Below, piece by piece: positions 1-8,398 of a DNA stretch of 64,000 nucleotides. The position numbers and the translations under genes are program-made. Source of the stretch: Paenibacillus elgii NBRC 100335 (GTDB lineage Bacteria; Bacillota; Bacilli; Paenibacillales; NBRC-103111); assembly GCF_004000865.1 (NCBI RefSeq), contig NZ_BIMB01000009.1, forward strand, positions 62,001-126,000, written 5' to 3'. The notes beneath the pieces were generated by a model, which saw only the letters and a list, made by a program, of their open reading frames with translations, had not been told where the DNA came from and did no database searches. Every line of letters begins with the position of its first letter. Positions within the stretch are counted from its first letter, which is position 1.

Positions 1-409
1 TGCCGATTTCCGCGGCTTCCTGGAACGGAATCGCTTCATCGAACCACGGCGTGTTGATCATCCTTGGGCCATTCTCATCCTCATATCCTTTGGCGCCTTC
101 GACAACATACCCGACGCAGTCGACCAGTCGAACGTTGACATTCAGTCCTTCAGCAACATGCAGTTGCACGGCATTGTTCGGTACGAATTTCGGCTCCGTC
201 GTCATAATCGTCCGTCCGGCGGCGCTTTGCGGCAATTCGTCGGTTGCCCGAATCCGGTCGGCTTCATTCTGGATGTTGGGCAGCACGATCGACTCCATAA
301 AGCGCTTGATGAACGTTGATTTTCCCGTACGGACCGCTCCAACGACCCCCAGGTAAATATCCCCGCCAGTACGCTCTGCAATGTCCTTAAAGATATCCAC
401 TTTTTCCAA
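1..409 (-). CDS. spoIVA: Stage IV sporulation protein A, N-terminal part (cut by window edge)
   Basis: The start encodes EKVDIFKDIAERTGGDIYLG followed by VVGAVRTGKSTFIKRFME, the characteristic N-terminus and P-loop of SpoIVA. SpoIVA is the ATPase that polymerises on the forespore outer membrane and forms the basement layer of the spore coat. About 136 codons are visible, and the rest lies off the left edge. The start is taken as TTG at 407-409 because GGAGGG lies about 8 bases upstream and the family begins at this residue. Two sigma-E-like -10 elements lie upstream. The plus-strand reading frame over this gene is a shadow. Confidence 0.95.
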   Translation of the reverse strand, partial: MEKVDIFKDIAERTGGDIYLGVVGAVRTGKSTFIKRFMESIVLPNIQNEADRIRATDELPQSAAGRTIMTTEPKFVPNNAVQLHVAEGLNVNVRLVDCVGYVVEGAKGYEDENGPRMINTPWFDEAIPFQEAAEIG

Positions 410-467
410 TGAGAATCCCTCCTACAGGTTGTTTAAGACGAAACTCGTACACGCTTTGGACTAGTAC

Positions 468-496
468 AAATATATGTACGGCGGTTCAAAATATGA
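468..496 (-). promoter_or_regulatory. Candidate sigma-E promoter for spoIVA
   Basis: On the minus strand ATATT (490-494) and CATATATTT (468-476) are separated by 13 bases, close to the sigma-E pattern. The same 13-base string ACAAATATATGTA recurs at 574-586 with a poorer -35, so a second promoter further upstream is possible. B. subtilis spoIVA is known as a sigma-E gene. The assignment is by eye only. Confidence 0.45.
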
Positions 497-617
497 TGAC
501 AGGCGCAGAAATAATTTTCGCCGGAAATCCGGCTTTACCGTGTTCGCCGCTTGCGTCCTTAACTTCATACCTGACAAATATATGTAGGAGATTCTACGAT
601 TATTCTAGCTATGCCAA

Positions 618-658
618 GAAAAAAACCTCTATCACCTTGAATAGAAGGTTGATAGAGG
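618..658 (-). terminator. Rho-independent terminator after yphF-like gene
   Basis: A 13-bp stem (626-638 with 646-658) on the minus strand is followed by a run of T residues (plus-strand A run 618-625). It lies just past the lipoprotein stop at 664. Confidence 0.8.
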
Positions 659-663
659 CTAGT

Positions 664-1389
664 TTAGAACGATTCCGGGACGGGAAGCGGCTTATTGTCT
701 TTCCACGAGTAAGCAAACGAACGCGCAGGGACAAAATACGACTCCTGAACGAGCAGTGCGCGCAAATCCTGCTTTGCATCAAGACGGCTTTGAAGCTGCT
801 TCTTATCGATAAGCCGCATAATTTCAGGCGCGTAATCGATGCCGACCTGCCCCGATTCGCTCATCAGGAACGGAAGTTTTACCGAGCGCGTATACATGCT
901 GTCCACCTCCGCCGGCTTCCGGTTCAATTTGGCGTAATCGATGGCGACAAAGCCGGGAGCGACCGCTTCCCCTGCCGGCAGCGTGCCCGTTTTCGATTTA
1001 TAACGATCTACCTCCTGCTGAAGCTCGACGGTTAGCTGGAACGAAGGCAGGTCCATCATCTTGACCGTCGGCTTCGTCTCCGCATCGACCAGGACGTAGG
1101 TCGCCGTCCCGCCATTCTCGAACGCATTGGCCGGCACCTCGCTGATGTAACGCCCCTTCAGTTTTTTAAAATCGATTGCATTCTGCTCATACAGCGGCGT
1201 GGTCGCCTCGAAATTTTTGATCGGCAGCACGCCGGTTTTCGCCTTATATTGATCGATCGCGTTCTGAACGACGATCACGTACTCGCCTGTTGCGATCTGG
1301 TTCTCTTTACGCATCTCTTTCGGATACATACAGCCGCCGAGCAGCGTGCAGACCAGCAGCAAAGACGCCGCCTGCAGCCAACGCTTCAT
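664..1389 (-). CDS. yphF: YphF-like sporulation-locus lipoprotein
   Basis: The protein has 241 residues, with signal peptide MKRWLQAASLLLVCTLLGGC and a lipobox (LGGC, Cys20), so it is a membrane-anchored lipoprotein. Two internal repeats share a Y-K-x-K-T-G-x-L-P motif. The position next to spoIVA and the length match B. subtilis yphF, whose function I do not know. ATG at 1389 is preferred over the ATG two codons upstream because GGAGGAGG then sits at a normal distance. The start shares its A with the stop of the upstream ferredoxin gene, so translation is probably coupled. Confidence 0.75.
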   Translation of the reverse strand: MKRWLQAASLLLVCTLLGGCMYPKEMRKENQIATGEYVIVVQNAIDQYKAKTGVLPIKNFEATTPLYEQNAIDFKKLKGRYISEVPANAFENGGTATYVLVDAETKPTVKMMDLPSFQLTVELQQEVDRYKSKTGTLPAGEAVAPGFVAIDYAKLNRKPAEVDSMYTRSVKLPFLMSESGQVGIDYAPEIMRLIDKKQLQSRLDAKQDLRALLVQESYFVPARSFAYSWKDNKPLPVPESF

Positions 1390-1730
1390 CACCATTCCTC
1401 CTCCTGCTTCTCCAACTGCTTGCGTATTGCACTTTTGAGCGGGTCCTCCGGCACGAGCACCGTGACAGGCCCGGTGATTTTCGCCTGACAGGCAAGACGG
1501 TAGCCGTCTTGCTGCAAGCCGCCAAGCTTCAGCGCCTCATTGCGGTTCGGCTCGGCCAGCCCCGTGCCGGCATTTTCCGTCACGCGAACCTTGCACATCA
1601 GACAAGCCGCCTTGCCCCCACACCGGGTACGGATATGCACGCGGGCGCGCCGTGCCGCGTCCAGAAGCGTCGTGCCCGGTCTTGCTTCAATCGTTTTGTT
1701 GTCAGGTAAAAAAGTGACTTTCGCGGCCAT
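1389..1730 (-). CDS. 2Fe-2S ferredoxin-like protein A
   Basis: The protein has 113 residues and a plant-type [2Fe-2S] beta-grasp fold. The likely cluster ligands are Cys37, Cys43, Cys46 and Cys81 (CGGKAACLMC and RLACQAKI). It is a small soluble electron carrier whose partner is unknown. The start at 1730 is chosen because GGAAGGAG lies 7-8 bases upstream. The upstream extension of the frame runs into the preceding gene. It is one of two ferredoxins that flank a nucleotidyltransferase-fold gene. Confidence 0.8.
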   Translation of the reverse strand: MAAKVTFLPDNKTIEARPGTTLLDAARRARVHIRTRCGGKAACLMCKVRVTENAGTGLAEPNRNEALKLGGLQQDGYRLACQAKITGPVTVLVPEDPLKSAIRKQLEKQEEEW

Positions 1731-1746
1731 ACGTGCTCTCCTTCCG

Positions 1747-2361
1747 TTAACTGTCCGCTTTCGGGTCGAGCAGCGTACGCAGCCTGTCGGCAAGCTCCCC
1801 GCTGAAGCGGTTGCGGGCAATCAAATCATCGAGAACCAGCTTGTGACGCTCCGGCTCCCGGGCTCGGCATACTCTTGCAATCGCTTCATAACGGTCCGGG
1901 CGGTCCCTCATCACGTTAAACACCAGTTCGTGGGCCAGCGGCATTAGCTGGACGACCTCTCCTTCGCCATACGGAACAGCAGGCGCATGCGTTCGTGCCA
2001 AATATTCGGCTTCCACGCGATATTCGCTGCCCATCGCCCGCACCTCAAAAGCACCGACGAGCTCCACCTTGACACCGTTCATCTCATAATGGCTGAGAAT
2101 CGACCGGTAAATCGGCGTTTCGCTCTCCGTCTGCTCGTCAGTCGAGTACCGTTGGAGCGCCCTATGCAAATCCTCCACATCGCGCCGGTCGGCATATAAA
2201 TCCAAGTCCCGGGGAAGCGCGTCAAGCTGCACGCCTTGCAGCAGCAGTCCGGTGCTGCCGCCGACCAGCCAAATGGAATCAGAACCCCGTGTATGTATGG
2301 CAAGCTCGAAAAAAATCTCCTTGAGCGGTTCCGGCACCATGCCAAGTTGTTGTGTATTCAT
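1747..2361 (-). CDS. Nucleotidyltransferase-fold protein
   Basis: The protein has 204 residues. IWLVGGSTGLLLQG followed about ten residues on by PRDLDLY resembles the GG/S...DxD active site of polymerase-beta-type nucleotidyltransferases (MNT-like). The remainder is helical and unfamiliar. Substrate and role are unknown. It sits between two [2Fe-2S] ferredoxin genes with gaps of only 16 and 27 bases, so the three are probably one transcript. Confidence 0.55.
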   Translation of the reverse strand: MNTQQLGMVPEPLKEIFFELAIHTRGSDSIWLVGGSTGLLLQGVQLDALPRDLDLYADRRDVEDLHRALQRYSTDEQTESETPIYRSILSHYEMNGVKVELVGAFEVRAMGSEYRVEAEYLARTHAPAVPYGEGEVVQLMPLAHELVFNVMRDRPDRYEAIARVCRAREPERHKLVLDDLIARNRFSGELADRLRTLLDPKADS

Positions 2362-2388
2362 CTTATCATCCTATGCTAAGCAAAATAG

Positions 2389-2682
2389 TCAAAAATATGG
2401 CTTATGCGCAACCGCGATCGCGCCCTCGCTTTTTACTTTCGCCTGACAGCCTAACCGAAAGCCTTGCTCCAGCTCTTCCGGCTCCAAATTATCCAGCTCC
2501 TCATCCGTCGGAGCATTCAAATGCTCCATCCCCTCGCTTACTTGACAGCGGCAGCGGGAGCAGGTGCCGCGCATGCAGGAGAAGCCCCAGTCCACTTCCG
2601 CCTTCAGCGCCAAATCCAAGATCGTGAACCCGGTCACCGGTTCGACCGATTTCGTTACTCTGCGTCCTTTTAAGGTAATCAT
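2389..2682 (-). CDS. 2Fe-2S ferredoxin-like protein B
   Basis: The protein has 97 residues. CMRGTCSRCRC and LGCQAKV supply the cysteines for a [2Fe-2S] cluster. It is related to, but clearly diverged from, the ferredoxin at 1389-1730. The start at 2682 is preferred because AAGGAG precedes it, whereas that same AAGGAG lies inside the coding sequence if the upstream ATG is used. Its role is presumably electron transfer to an unknown partner. Confidence 0.75.
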   Translation of the reverse strand: MITLKGRRVTKSVEPVTGFTILDLALKAEVDWGFSCMRGTCSRCRCQVSEGMEHLNAPTDEELDNLEPEELEQGFRLGCQAKVKSEGAIAVAHKPYF

Positions 2683-2698
2683 GTAGGCAGCAATCTCC

Positions 2699-2878
2699 TT
2701 ATAATAGCGATACAACCATATAAATAAAGATCGGGATAAACATCAAGAACGCGACCAACGACAGCACAAACCGGACAACGCCCGTCGTTTTATTTCTCGC
2801 AAACGTGATCAGGAGCGAAGCGAGAACCATGAGACCGATCGCAATAAAAGATGCCCACATTTTGTCCAACGGCGACAT
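2699..2878 (-). CDS. yphE: YphE-like small membrane protein (DUF2768 type)
   Basis: The protein has 59 residues and two hydrophobic segments (about 11-29 and 38-58) separated by a short basic loop (RNKTTG). Size, topology and position between gpsA and yphF match B. subtilis YphE. Function is unknown. The start at MSPLDKMW is chosen on length and on a purine-rich stretch upstream. The longer frame would add 29 residues with no family support. Confidence 0.65.
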   Translation of the reverse strand: MSPLDKMWASFIAIGLMVLASLLITFARNKTTGVVRFVLSLVAFLMFIPIFIYMVVSLL

Positions 2879-2991
2879 AATAAATTTTCCAACCCCTAGC
2901 TTGGTAACGTAATTGACTCCATCATAACACAAAAAAAGCACAAGCGCGCTTGACCGGCGGCTCATGCCATAAAACTGTTAAAAATGTCACC

Positions 2992-3270
2992 TTACTTCTT
3001 CATGATCATCTTCATGAGCTGTTCCAAATTGTCCGTGCTCACTTTGCTGCCTTTGATTGCCTGGATCAGATCGTTCGTCGTTTGATCCGAAACGGGAACA
3101 TTCACAAGGCCCGCAACTTGCTTAATCAGCTGCCTAAGCTGCGTATCGCTCTGCAGCGTGGACGGCTTTACCCCGCTCGCAAGCTTATATATATCTTTCT
3201 CGGAAACGCTTTTGCCGGTTTTTTTCTTAACCACATTGAGCACGTCTTTCGGCATGTTTTTATCTGCCAT
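2992..3270 (-). CDS. spoVIF: Stage VI sporulation protein F
   Basis: The protein has 92 residues, and its sequence (MPKDVLNVVKKKTGKSVSE... ending in MKMIMKK) is that of the SpoVIF/YjcC family, which is needed for spore coat assembly. It is small, helical and lacks a signal peptide. In B. subtilis spoVIF lies elsewhere, so its place beside spoIVA here differs. A sigma-K-like promoter sits about 40 bases upstream, which suits a late mother-cell gene. Confidence 0.85.
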   Translation of the reverse strand: MADKNMPKDVLNVVKKKTGKSVSEKDIYKLASGVKPSTLQSDTQLRQLIKQVAGLVNVPVSDQTTNDLIQAIKGSKVSTDNLEQLMKMIMKK

Positions 3271-3311
3271 CGTTGTCCCTCCTCAGACTGGTTATGCAAT
3301 AAAGCCTGAGG

Positions 3312-3339
3312 TAGTATATGTGGAAAAGTTGCCATCGGT
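3312..3339 (-). promoter_or_regulatory. Candidate sigma-K promoter of spoVIF
   Basis: On the minus strand AC (3338-3339), 17 bases, then CATATACTA (3312-3320) matches the sigma-K pattern AC-N16/17-CATANNNTA exactly. Confidence 0.55.
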
Positions 3340-3352
3340 ATAGGCGCTTGCC

Positions 3353-4402
3353 TTAACGAAGCCAACCGTTTTGAGTGTCGTCGGCGATTTCTTCGGTTTC
3401 GTGACGGGGGCCCCGTCCCATCAAATGCTCTACGGCCGTTTTCGGGTTTTTCCCGTCAAACAGGACGTGGTACAGCTGTTCCGTAATCGGCATGGAAATC
3501 TCATAGCGGCGGGACAACTGATAGGCCGCCTGCGTCGTTTTAACGCCTTCTACGACCATTCCCATCCGCGTGAGCACTTCTTCCAGCGAATGTCCCTGCG
3601 CCAGCATCGAGCCGGCCCGCCAGTTGCGGCTGTGCCTGCTCGTGCACGTAACCACCAAATCACCGATTCCAGCCAATCCCGCGAACGTTAACGGACTCGC
3701 CCCCATCGCCGTCCCAAGTCTGGCGATTTCGGCCAGTCCCCGGGTAAGCAGAGCCGCTTTGGCGTTATCTCCGAAATCCAACCCGTCGCTGAGACCTGCT
3801 CCGAGCGCGATAATATTTTTGAGTGCGCCGCCAACCTCAACACCAATGACGTCGGGGTTCGTATATACGCGAAAATACGAATTGATCAACAGATCCTGCG
3901 CCTGTTCGGCGGCTTCTTTGTCCAACGAAGCTACAACGACCGTAGTCGGGCATTGCCGGATAACCTCTTCCGCATGGCTTGGCCCGGACAGCACGACCAG
4001 CCGGTTCGAATCGTACGACGTCAGCTCTTCCGCCAGCACTTCGCTCATGCGCTTAAGGCTGCCGGCTTCGAACCCTTTGGTCGCATGGATCAGAAGCGAA
4101 TCCGGGCTCAAATGCGGTTTAAGCTGACCGGCAATATCCCGCATAGCCGAGGACGGCGCTACAACCACGACGGCTTCCGCATCTTTAACGGCTTCTTCCA
4201 TGGAATCCGTCGCCCGAATCCGCGAAGATAACAACACCTCGGGCAAAAACCGGCTGTTGCGGTGCTCCTCGTTAATCTCCCGTACCTGGTCGCGGTTGCG
4301 CGACCACAACAGCACGTCGCGGCCGTTATCCGCCAGCACCGAGGCAATGGCCGTTCCCCAACTTCCCGCTACCAGCACGGCGGTTTTACCGGAAACCGGC
4401 AT
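3353..4402 (-). CDS. gpsA: Glycerol-3-phosphate dehydrogenase [NAD(P)+]
   Basis: The protein has 349 residues and reduces dihydroxyacetone phosphate to sn-glycerol-3-phosphate for phospholipid synthesis. Typical elements are AGSWGTA near residue 12, VVVAPSSAMR, HATKGFE, LSGPSHAEEV, and a C-terminal domain with the catalytic lysine in EVGGALKNIIALGAG. The first glycine of the GxGxxG nucleotide loop is valine (VAGSWG). The adjacent plsY uses its product. The tail beyond ...HLMGRGPRHE is variable. Confidence 0.95.
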   Translation of the reverse strand: MPVSGKTAVLVAGSWGTAIASVLADNGRDVLLWSRNRDQVREINEEHRNSRFLPEVLLSSRIRATDSMEEAVKDAEAVVVVAPSSAMRDIAGQLKPHLSPDSLLIHATKGFEAGSLKRMSEVLAEELTSYDSNRLVVLSGPSHAEEVIRQCPTTVVVASLDKEAAEQAQDLLINSYFRVYTNPDVIGVEVGGALKNIIALGAGLSDGLDFGDNAKAALLTRGLAEIARLGTAMGASPLTFAGLAGIGDLVVTCTSRHSRNWRAGSMLAQGHSLEEVLTRMGMVVEGVKTTQAAYQLSRRYEISMPITEQLYHVLFDGKNPKTAVEHLMGRGPRHETEEIADDTQNGWLR

Positions 4403-4426
4403 GAACGAACACCTCCGTCGATTTCG

Positions 4427-5026
4427 TCAAACTTGTTTTTTGGCACCAAGCTTGTTCTCTTGTCCTTTTAACAGCTTCACGATATTGCTCCGGTGCTTGA
4501 CCCAAGCGAATACGAAGAGAAGCAGGCTGAGCGCGAAAATTTCCCGTGAATCGACCATAAACCATATGAAGATCGGTAAAAGTGCGGTAAACAATAGAGA
4601 TCCCAAGGAAACGTAACGCGTAATAGCAATAGAAACAATAGCAACAATCCCGGCGATAAGCGCAGGCAAAAAGGCAAGCGTGGCCATTACTCCGATCGTC
4701 GTGGCAATGCCCTTGCCTCCCCGAAACCCGAAAAACACAGGCCAATTGTGCCCTACGATAACGCTGATACCCGCGAGCACTTCAAACAGCGGATCGCTTC
4801 CGCTCAGCCACGTGCCGATCCAAACAGCCGCCACGCCCTTCAACATATCCAAGAGAAGCACTGCGATGCCCGGCCCTTTGCCAAGCACCCGCAGCGTATT
4901 CGTGGCCCCCGCGTTCCCGCTTCCGTGTTCGCGTATATCGATGCCTTTCAGCAGTTTGCCTGCCAAATAACTAAAGCTGACCGAGCCGAGCAAATAACCG
5001 ATCAAAAGTGAGAGCAAGTTAGTCAC
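4427..5026 (-). CDS. plsY: Acyl-phosphate:glycerol-3-phosphate acyltransferase
   Basis: The integral membrane enzyme has 199 residues and makes 1-acyl-glycerol-3-phosphate from acyl-phosphate. The three PlsY motifs are present: GSGNAGATNTLRVLG, GHNWPVFFGFRGGKGIAT and WVKHRSNI near the end. About five membrane spans are visible. It is co-directional with gpsA and der with short gaps, and probably shares their transcript. Confidence 0.96.
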   Translation of the reverse strand: MTNLLSLLIGYLLGSVSFSYLAGKLLKGIDIREHGSGNAGATNTLRVLGKGPGIAVLLLDMLKGVAAVWIGTWLSGSDPLFEVLAGISVIVGHNWPVFFGFRGGKGIATTIGVMATLAFLPALIAGIVAIVSIAITRYVSLGSLLFTALLPIFIWFMVDSREIFALSLLLFVFAWVKHRSNIVKLLKGQENKLGAKKQV

Positions 5027-5038
5027 CGCGGTTCTCTC

Positions 5039-6361
5039 CTATTCGTCGTCCGATTTACGACGCGTGAACATGCGTAGAGGCGTTCCCTCAAAACCGAACG
5101 CGCCGCGAATTTTATTTTCCAAATATCTCTGATAGGAGAAATGCATCAGCTCCGGATCGTTGACGAAGAAAATGATAGTTGGAGGCTTGACCGCCACCTG
5201 TGTCGCGTAATTGATGCGCAATCGCTTCCCTTTGTCCGTCGGCGGCGGGTTGATGGCCACGGCATCGGACACGACGTCGTTCAGCACGTGCGTCGCCACA
5301 CGCGCCGCATGCTGCTCGGCAACATTGGTCACTACCGGGAACAGCTTATGCAGCCGCTGCTTCGTTTTGGCAGACAAATACACGACAGGAGCATAGGTCA
5401 TAAACAAAAAATGGTCGCGGATTTTTTGCGTAAATTGATGCATGGTTTTGTCGTCTTTTTCCACGATATCCCATTTGTTCACAACGAAGATCGCCGCTTT
5501 GCCCGCCTCGTGCGCATACCCGGCGACATGCTTATCCTGCTCGATAATGCCTTCCTCGCCGTCAATGACGACCAGGACGACATCCGCCCGCTCGATCGCC
5601 TTCATGGCGCGCATGACGCTGTACTTCTCCGTCGACTCGTATACTTTGCCGCGCTTACGCATCCCCGCCGTATCGATGATGACGTACTTCTGGCCGTCCT
5701 TCTCAAAAGGCGTATCGATCGCATCGCGCGTCGTTCCGGCGACATTGCTGACGATGACGCGCTCTTCTCCCAGGATGGCGTTGACGAGTGACGATTTCCC
5801 GACGTTCGGCCGGCCGATCAGTGCCACCTTGATCACATCCTCGCCGTACTCTTCCTCGCTCGTGTCCGGAAAATGCTTGATCACCTCGTCGAGCAAGTCG
5901 CCGATTCCCGTACCGTGAGAGCCGGAGATGCCGACGACGTCGCCGAAGCCGAGGCTGTAGAACTCGTAAATATCGTCCATCCGCTTCAGATTGTCCACTT
6001 TGTTAACGGCAATGATGACCGGCTTTTTCGCCCGGAACAGCATTTCCGCGACTTCGCTGTCCGCCGGCGTAATGCCTGCTTTGGCATCCACCATAAACAC
6101 GATGACGTCCGCTTCCTCAATGGCAAGCTCCGCTTGCACGCGTACGGACTTCATGATCTGATCTTCCCCTTCGATCTCAATCCCGCCGGTGTCGATCACG
6201 CTGAACTCGGTATCCAGCCACTCTCCCCTGCCATACAGCCGGTCCCGGGTAACCCCCGGTTTATCTTCCACAATAGCCAGCTTATCGCCGATAATACGGT
6301 TAAATACCGTAGATTTGCCCACGTTCGGACGGCCGACAATCGCTACGATTGGTCTTGCCAT
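5039..6361 (-). CDS. der: Ribosome-assembly GTPase Der (EngA)
   Basis: The protein has 440 residues with two tandem G domains, each with a P-loop GRPNVGKS (residues 10-17 and about 183-190), DTGG/DTAG switch II motifs and NKxD boxes (NKVD, NKWD), plus a C-terminal KH-like domain. It acts in 50S subunit maturation. The start at [10 protein letters not shown] is chosen over the ATG three codons upstream because AAGGG then lies at a workable distance. Confidence 0.97.
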   Translation of the reverse strand: MARPIVAIVGRPNVGKSTVFNRIIGDKLAIVEDKPGVTRDRLYGRGEWLDTEFSVIDTGGIEIEGEDQIMKSVRVQAELAIEEADVIVFMVDAKAGITPADSEVAEMLFRAKKPVIIAVNKVDNLKRMDDIYEFYSLGFGDVVGISGSHGTGIGDLLDEVIKHFPDTSEEEYGEDVIKVALIGRPNVGKSSLVNAILGEERVIVSNVAGTTRDAIDTPFEKDGQKYVIIDTAGMRKRGKVYESTEKYSVMRAMKAIERADVVLVVIDGEEGIIEQDKHVAGYAHEAGKAAIFVVNKWDIVEKDDKTMHQFTQKIRDHFLFMTYAPVVYLSAKTKQRLHKLFPVVTNVAEQHAARVATHVLNDVVSDAVAINPPPTDKGKRLRINYATQVAVKPPTIIFFVNDPELMHFSYQRYLENKIRGAFGFEGTPLRMFTRRKSDDE

Positions 6362-6442
6362 GCACTTCATTCCCTTCTTCGACTACCGCAATGTTGCTTC
6401 ATGTCTCCCTCCGCCGTTTGGCCGAGGGGCGTTATGTACAAA

Positions 6443-6466
6443 GACAAGCCTGTTTTCAAGGCTTGC
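6443..6466 (-). terminator. Weak terminator-like hairpin upstream of der
   Basis: CAAGCCT (6445-6451) and AGGCTTG (6459-6465) form a 7-bp stem. On the minus strand it is followed by TCTTTGT, a poor U tract. It could end the YIEGIA transcript. Confidence 0.4.
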
Positions 6467-6538
6467 AAGCTCTGATATTATATCAAAATCGAATTCACAA
6501 GTAAATGAACGAAACGTTAGCGGACAGCCTTACAACTA

Positions 6539-6721
6539 TTAATGCTTCACTAAAATAACGATCCCGTTCTCCAAATCGTGGGCCGACGCATCTAAAATTT
6601 TTTCCAGCTTAAAGGCTACTTTCTGCTGATGATCGGCATCGTCCGCGATAAAAATGGGAGCTCCGCCGGCCACCGTTTGCCGGTTTGCTTCCGTAGCCAC
6701 CACCGCCATAATTTGTCCCAT
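6539..6721 (-). CDS. Small partner ('capping complex subunit') of the YIEGIA protein
   Basis: The protein has 60 residues beginning MGQIMAVVATEANRQTVAGG. It is acidic, soluble and one domain. This family is found next to YIEGIA-family membrane proteins in spore formers, and here the gene starts five bases after the YIEGIA stop, with GGGAGG as its RBS overlapping that end. The family name is from memory; no biochemical function is known to me. Confidence 0.6.
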   Translation of the reverse strand: MGQIMAVVATEANRQTVAGGAPIFIADDADHQQKVAFKLEKILDASAHDLENGIVILVKH

Positions 6722-6726
6722 AAGCG

Positions 6727-7650
6727 CTATCCTCCCGCTTTTCCGCCGGTTTGCACATGCGCTTCGCTCGGCATCCGCACTGCGCTTTCCAGCACCGGCG
6801 AGTTCATCACCACTTGACGGGCTTTCTCCGGATCTTGCTCCTGCGGAAGCAGCAGCACCGCCAGCCGCCCGTCATCCATATTCAGCTTGGCCAGCGGAAC
6901 GAGCGCCGGTTCGCCTTGGTCGCGATGAACCCCCATGATCGTTGACACGTCATGCAGAAGCGCCTGCCGCTGTCCCGGATTAGCCAAGGTAACCCTTGCA
7001 TTTTTGTTTTTGGGCGCAAGCACAATGCCGATGGCATTCTTACAGATGACGTTTTGCGTATCGCTTAATCCGACGTTCATGATATAAATGTCGTCCACGA
7101 ACAGATTGGGTCCGTCCAGCCGCACCCGGCCGATGTTTACATTTGCAATCGACGACAAGGATTTGCCTGTCTTAAACAGATTGGTGACCAAAATAGCGGC
7201 AATCCCTGCCACAATCCCCCAATACCAGGGGAACACGATACCGAAGAACGCCGTGGCAAACGCGGTAAAAATGACTAAATAGTTACGGCCTTCGAACACC
7301 ATCGCAATCCCTTCGATATAGGTTGCTCCCCGCGGCACCAGTTCCAGACTGTCGATCTTGCTCAGCGTTTGACGCTCCATATTGCGGACGTCCCGGAACT
7401 GCTGCGCCGCCATAGCCAAAAATGTCATGGCCGTATAGTTCTTATCCAGCAGCGAAGGGACGGCGACCGCTCCGAGCCCCGCCGCGATGACGCCCAGCGA
7501 AAGATGAATGATTTTGCCGTGAGGATACGTCGGATATTGCCGATAATCGGTCCGAAGCATCGTCAGCCGGGCCAGTACACCGAACACGACGCCCAGTATG
7601 ATTCCTACGGTATATTTTTGCTCCACCAGCCAAGCCCACACGTCGATCAC
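6727..7650 (-). CDS. YIEGIA-family membrane protein
   Basis: The protein has 307 residues and carries the diagnostic YIEGIA at 111-116. Membrane segments are near 13-30, 46-65 and about 123-160. A soluble C-terminal half contains IANVNIGRVRLDG and a beta-rich region. The GTG at 7650 is taken as start because AAGGAAGGAG lies just upstream and the hydrophobic N-terminus begins here. The longer frame would run into the preceding gene. Function is unknown; the family is confined to spore formers as far as I recall. Confidence 0.7.
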   Translation of the reverse strand: MIDVWAWLVEQKYTVGIILGVVFGVLARLTMLRTDYRQYPTYPHGKIIHLSLGVIAAGLGAVAVPSLLDKNYTAMTFLAMAAQQFRDVRNMERQTLSKIDSLELVPRGATYIEGIAMVFEGRNYLVIFTAFATAFFGIVFPWYWGIVAGIAAILVTNLFKTGKSLSSIANVNIGRVRLDGPNLFVDDIYIMNVGLSDTQNVICKNAIGIVLAPKNKNARVTLANPGQRQALLHDVSTIMGVHRDQGEPALVPLAKLNMDDGRLAVLLLPQEQDPEKARQVVMNSPVLESAVRMPSEAHVQTGGKAGG

Positions 7651-7684
7651 GTCTCCTTCCTTCTTGGGCAACAGCTTCGGCCTG

Positions 7685-8323
7685 TCAATCGTTCTCCGGC
7701 TCTCTGCCCGGCCTAACCCTTTTCCGTACACGCATAAATGCCAGCTTGCTCCCCGCGACCATCCCTTCCAGTAAAAGAGAACAGCCTCGGGCCGCAAAGG
7801 CTGTCAGCCACCATTCGTCCTGAAATTCCACTTGCCCGAGCGTCATCGCCATTTGTTCCCGGTGCGCGAAGGCCGACATAACGTCGCCAATCAGCAGTCC
7901 GAGCGACAGCCCTGCGATCTGCAGGGGCGGCCAACGCAGCAGTGCCGCTGCCAAAAAACCGACGCTTGCGGCAACGGTCCATTCCGAGCTGAACCAGATG
8001 ACCGCCGGCATCAGATGAAGCGTCTCTCTCAGGAAGAAATAAACCGACCCAAGCAGCAGGGCGATGGACAGTAAATGGAACCGATACAAAAAGCTCGGCG
8101 TACGGACCATGACCCAGAGCGAAACCGTCAGCAGTAAAAACATGCAACCGTATATCCGAATGCCGCCCCAGTCCGTGCTCCACCGCATAAACAATATCCA
8201 AAGCATAAAAAAAAGAAGTAGACTCGTAGGAGTAATACCTCTTAATATGACGTTCTTCCAGCCACTGACGAACAAAATTAGCGCAACGACGATTAGCAAT
8301 AAGGACACGTAACCCGCATTCAT
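7685..8323 (-). CDS. YphA-like polytopic membrane protein
   Basis: The protein has 212 residues and about six hydrophobic segments, then a basic tail (KRVRPGR). Its position upstream of the YIEGIA gene and downstream of fni corresponds to yphA in B. subtilis, also a membrane protein of about 200 residues. I recognise no catalytic motif. A second long frame on the same strand over this gene (7713-8333) is a shadow, since only this frame has a coherent hydrophobic pattern. Confidence 0.6.
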   Translation of the reverse strand: MNAGYVSLLLIVVALILFVSGWKNVILRGITPTSLLLFFMLWILFMRWSTDWGGIRIYGCMFLLLTVSLWVMVRTPSFLYRFHLLSIALLLGSVYFFLRETLHLMPAVIWFSSEWTVAASVGFLAAALLRWPPLQIAGLSLGLLIGDVMSAFAHREQMAMTLGQVEFQDEWWLTAFAARGCSLLLEGMVAGSKLAFMRVRKRVRPGREPEND

Positions 8324-8398
8324 TCGCTCTCACCCGCAGAAAAAGCTGTTCCTCTTTTTCCTGTAGTATGGCTTTCTTTATTTAGTTTTACTCAATCT

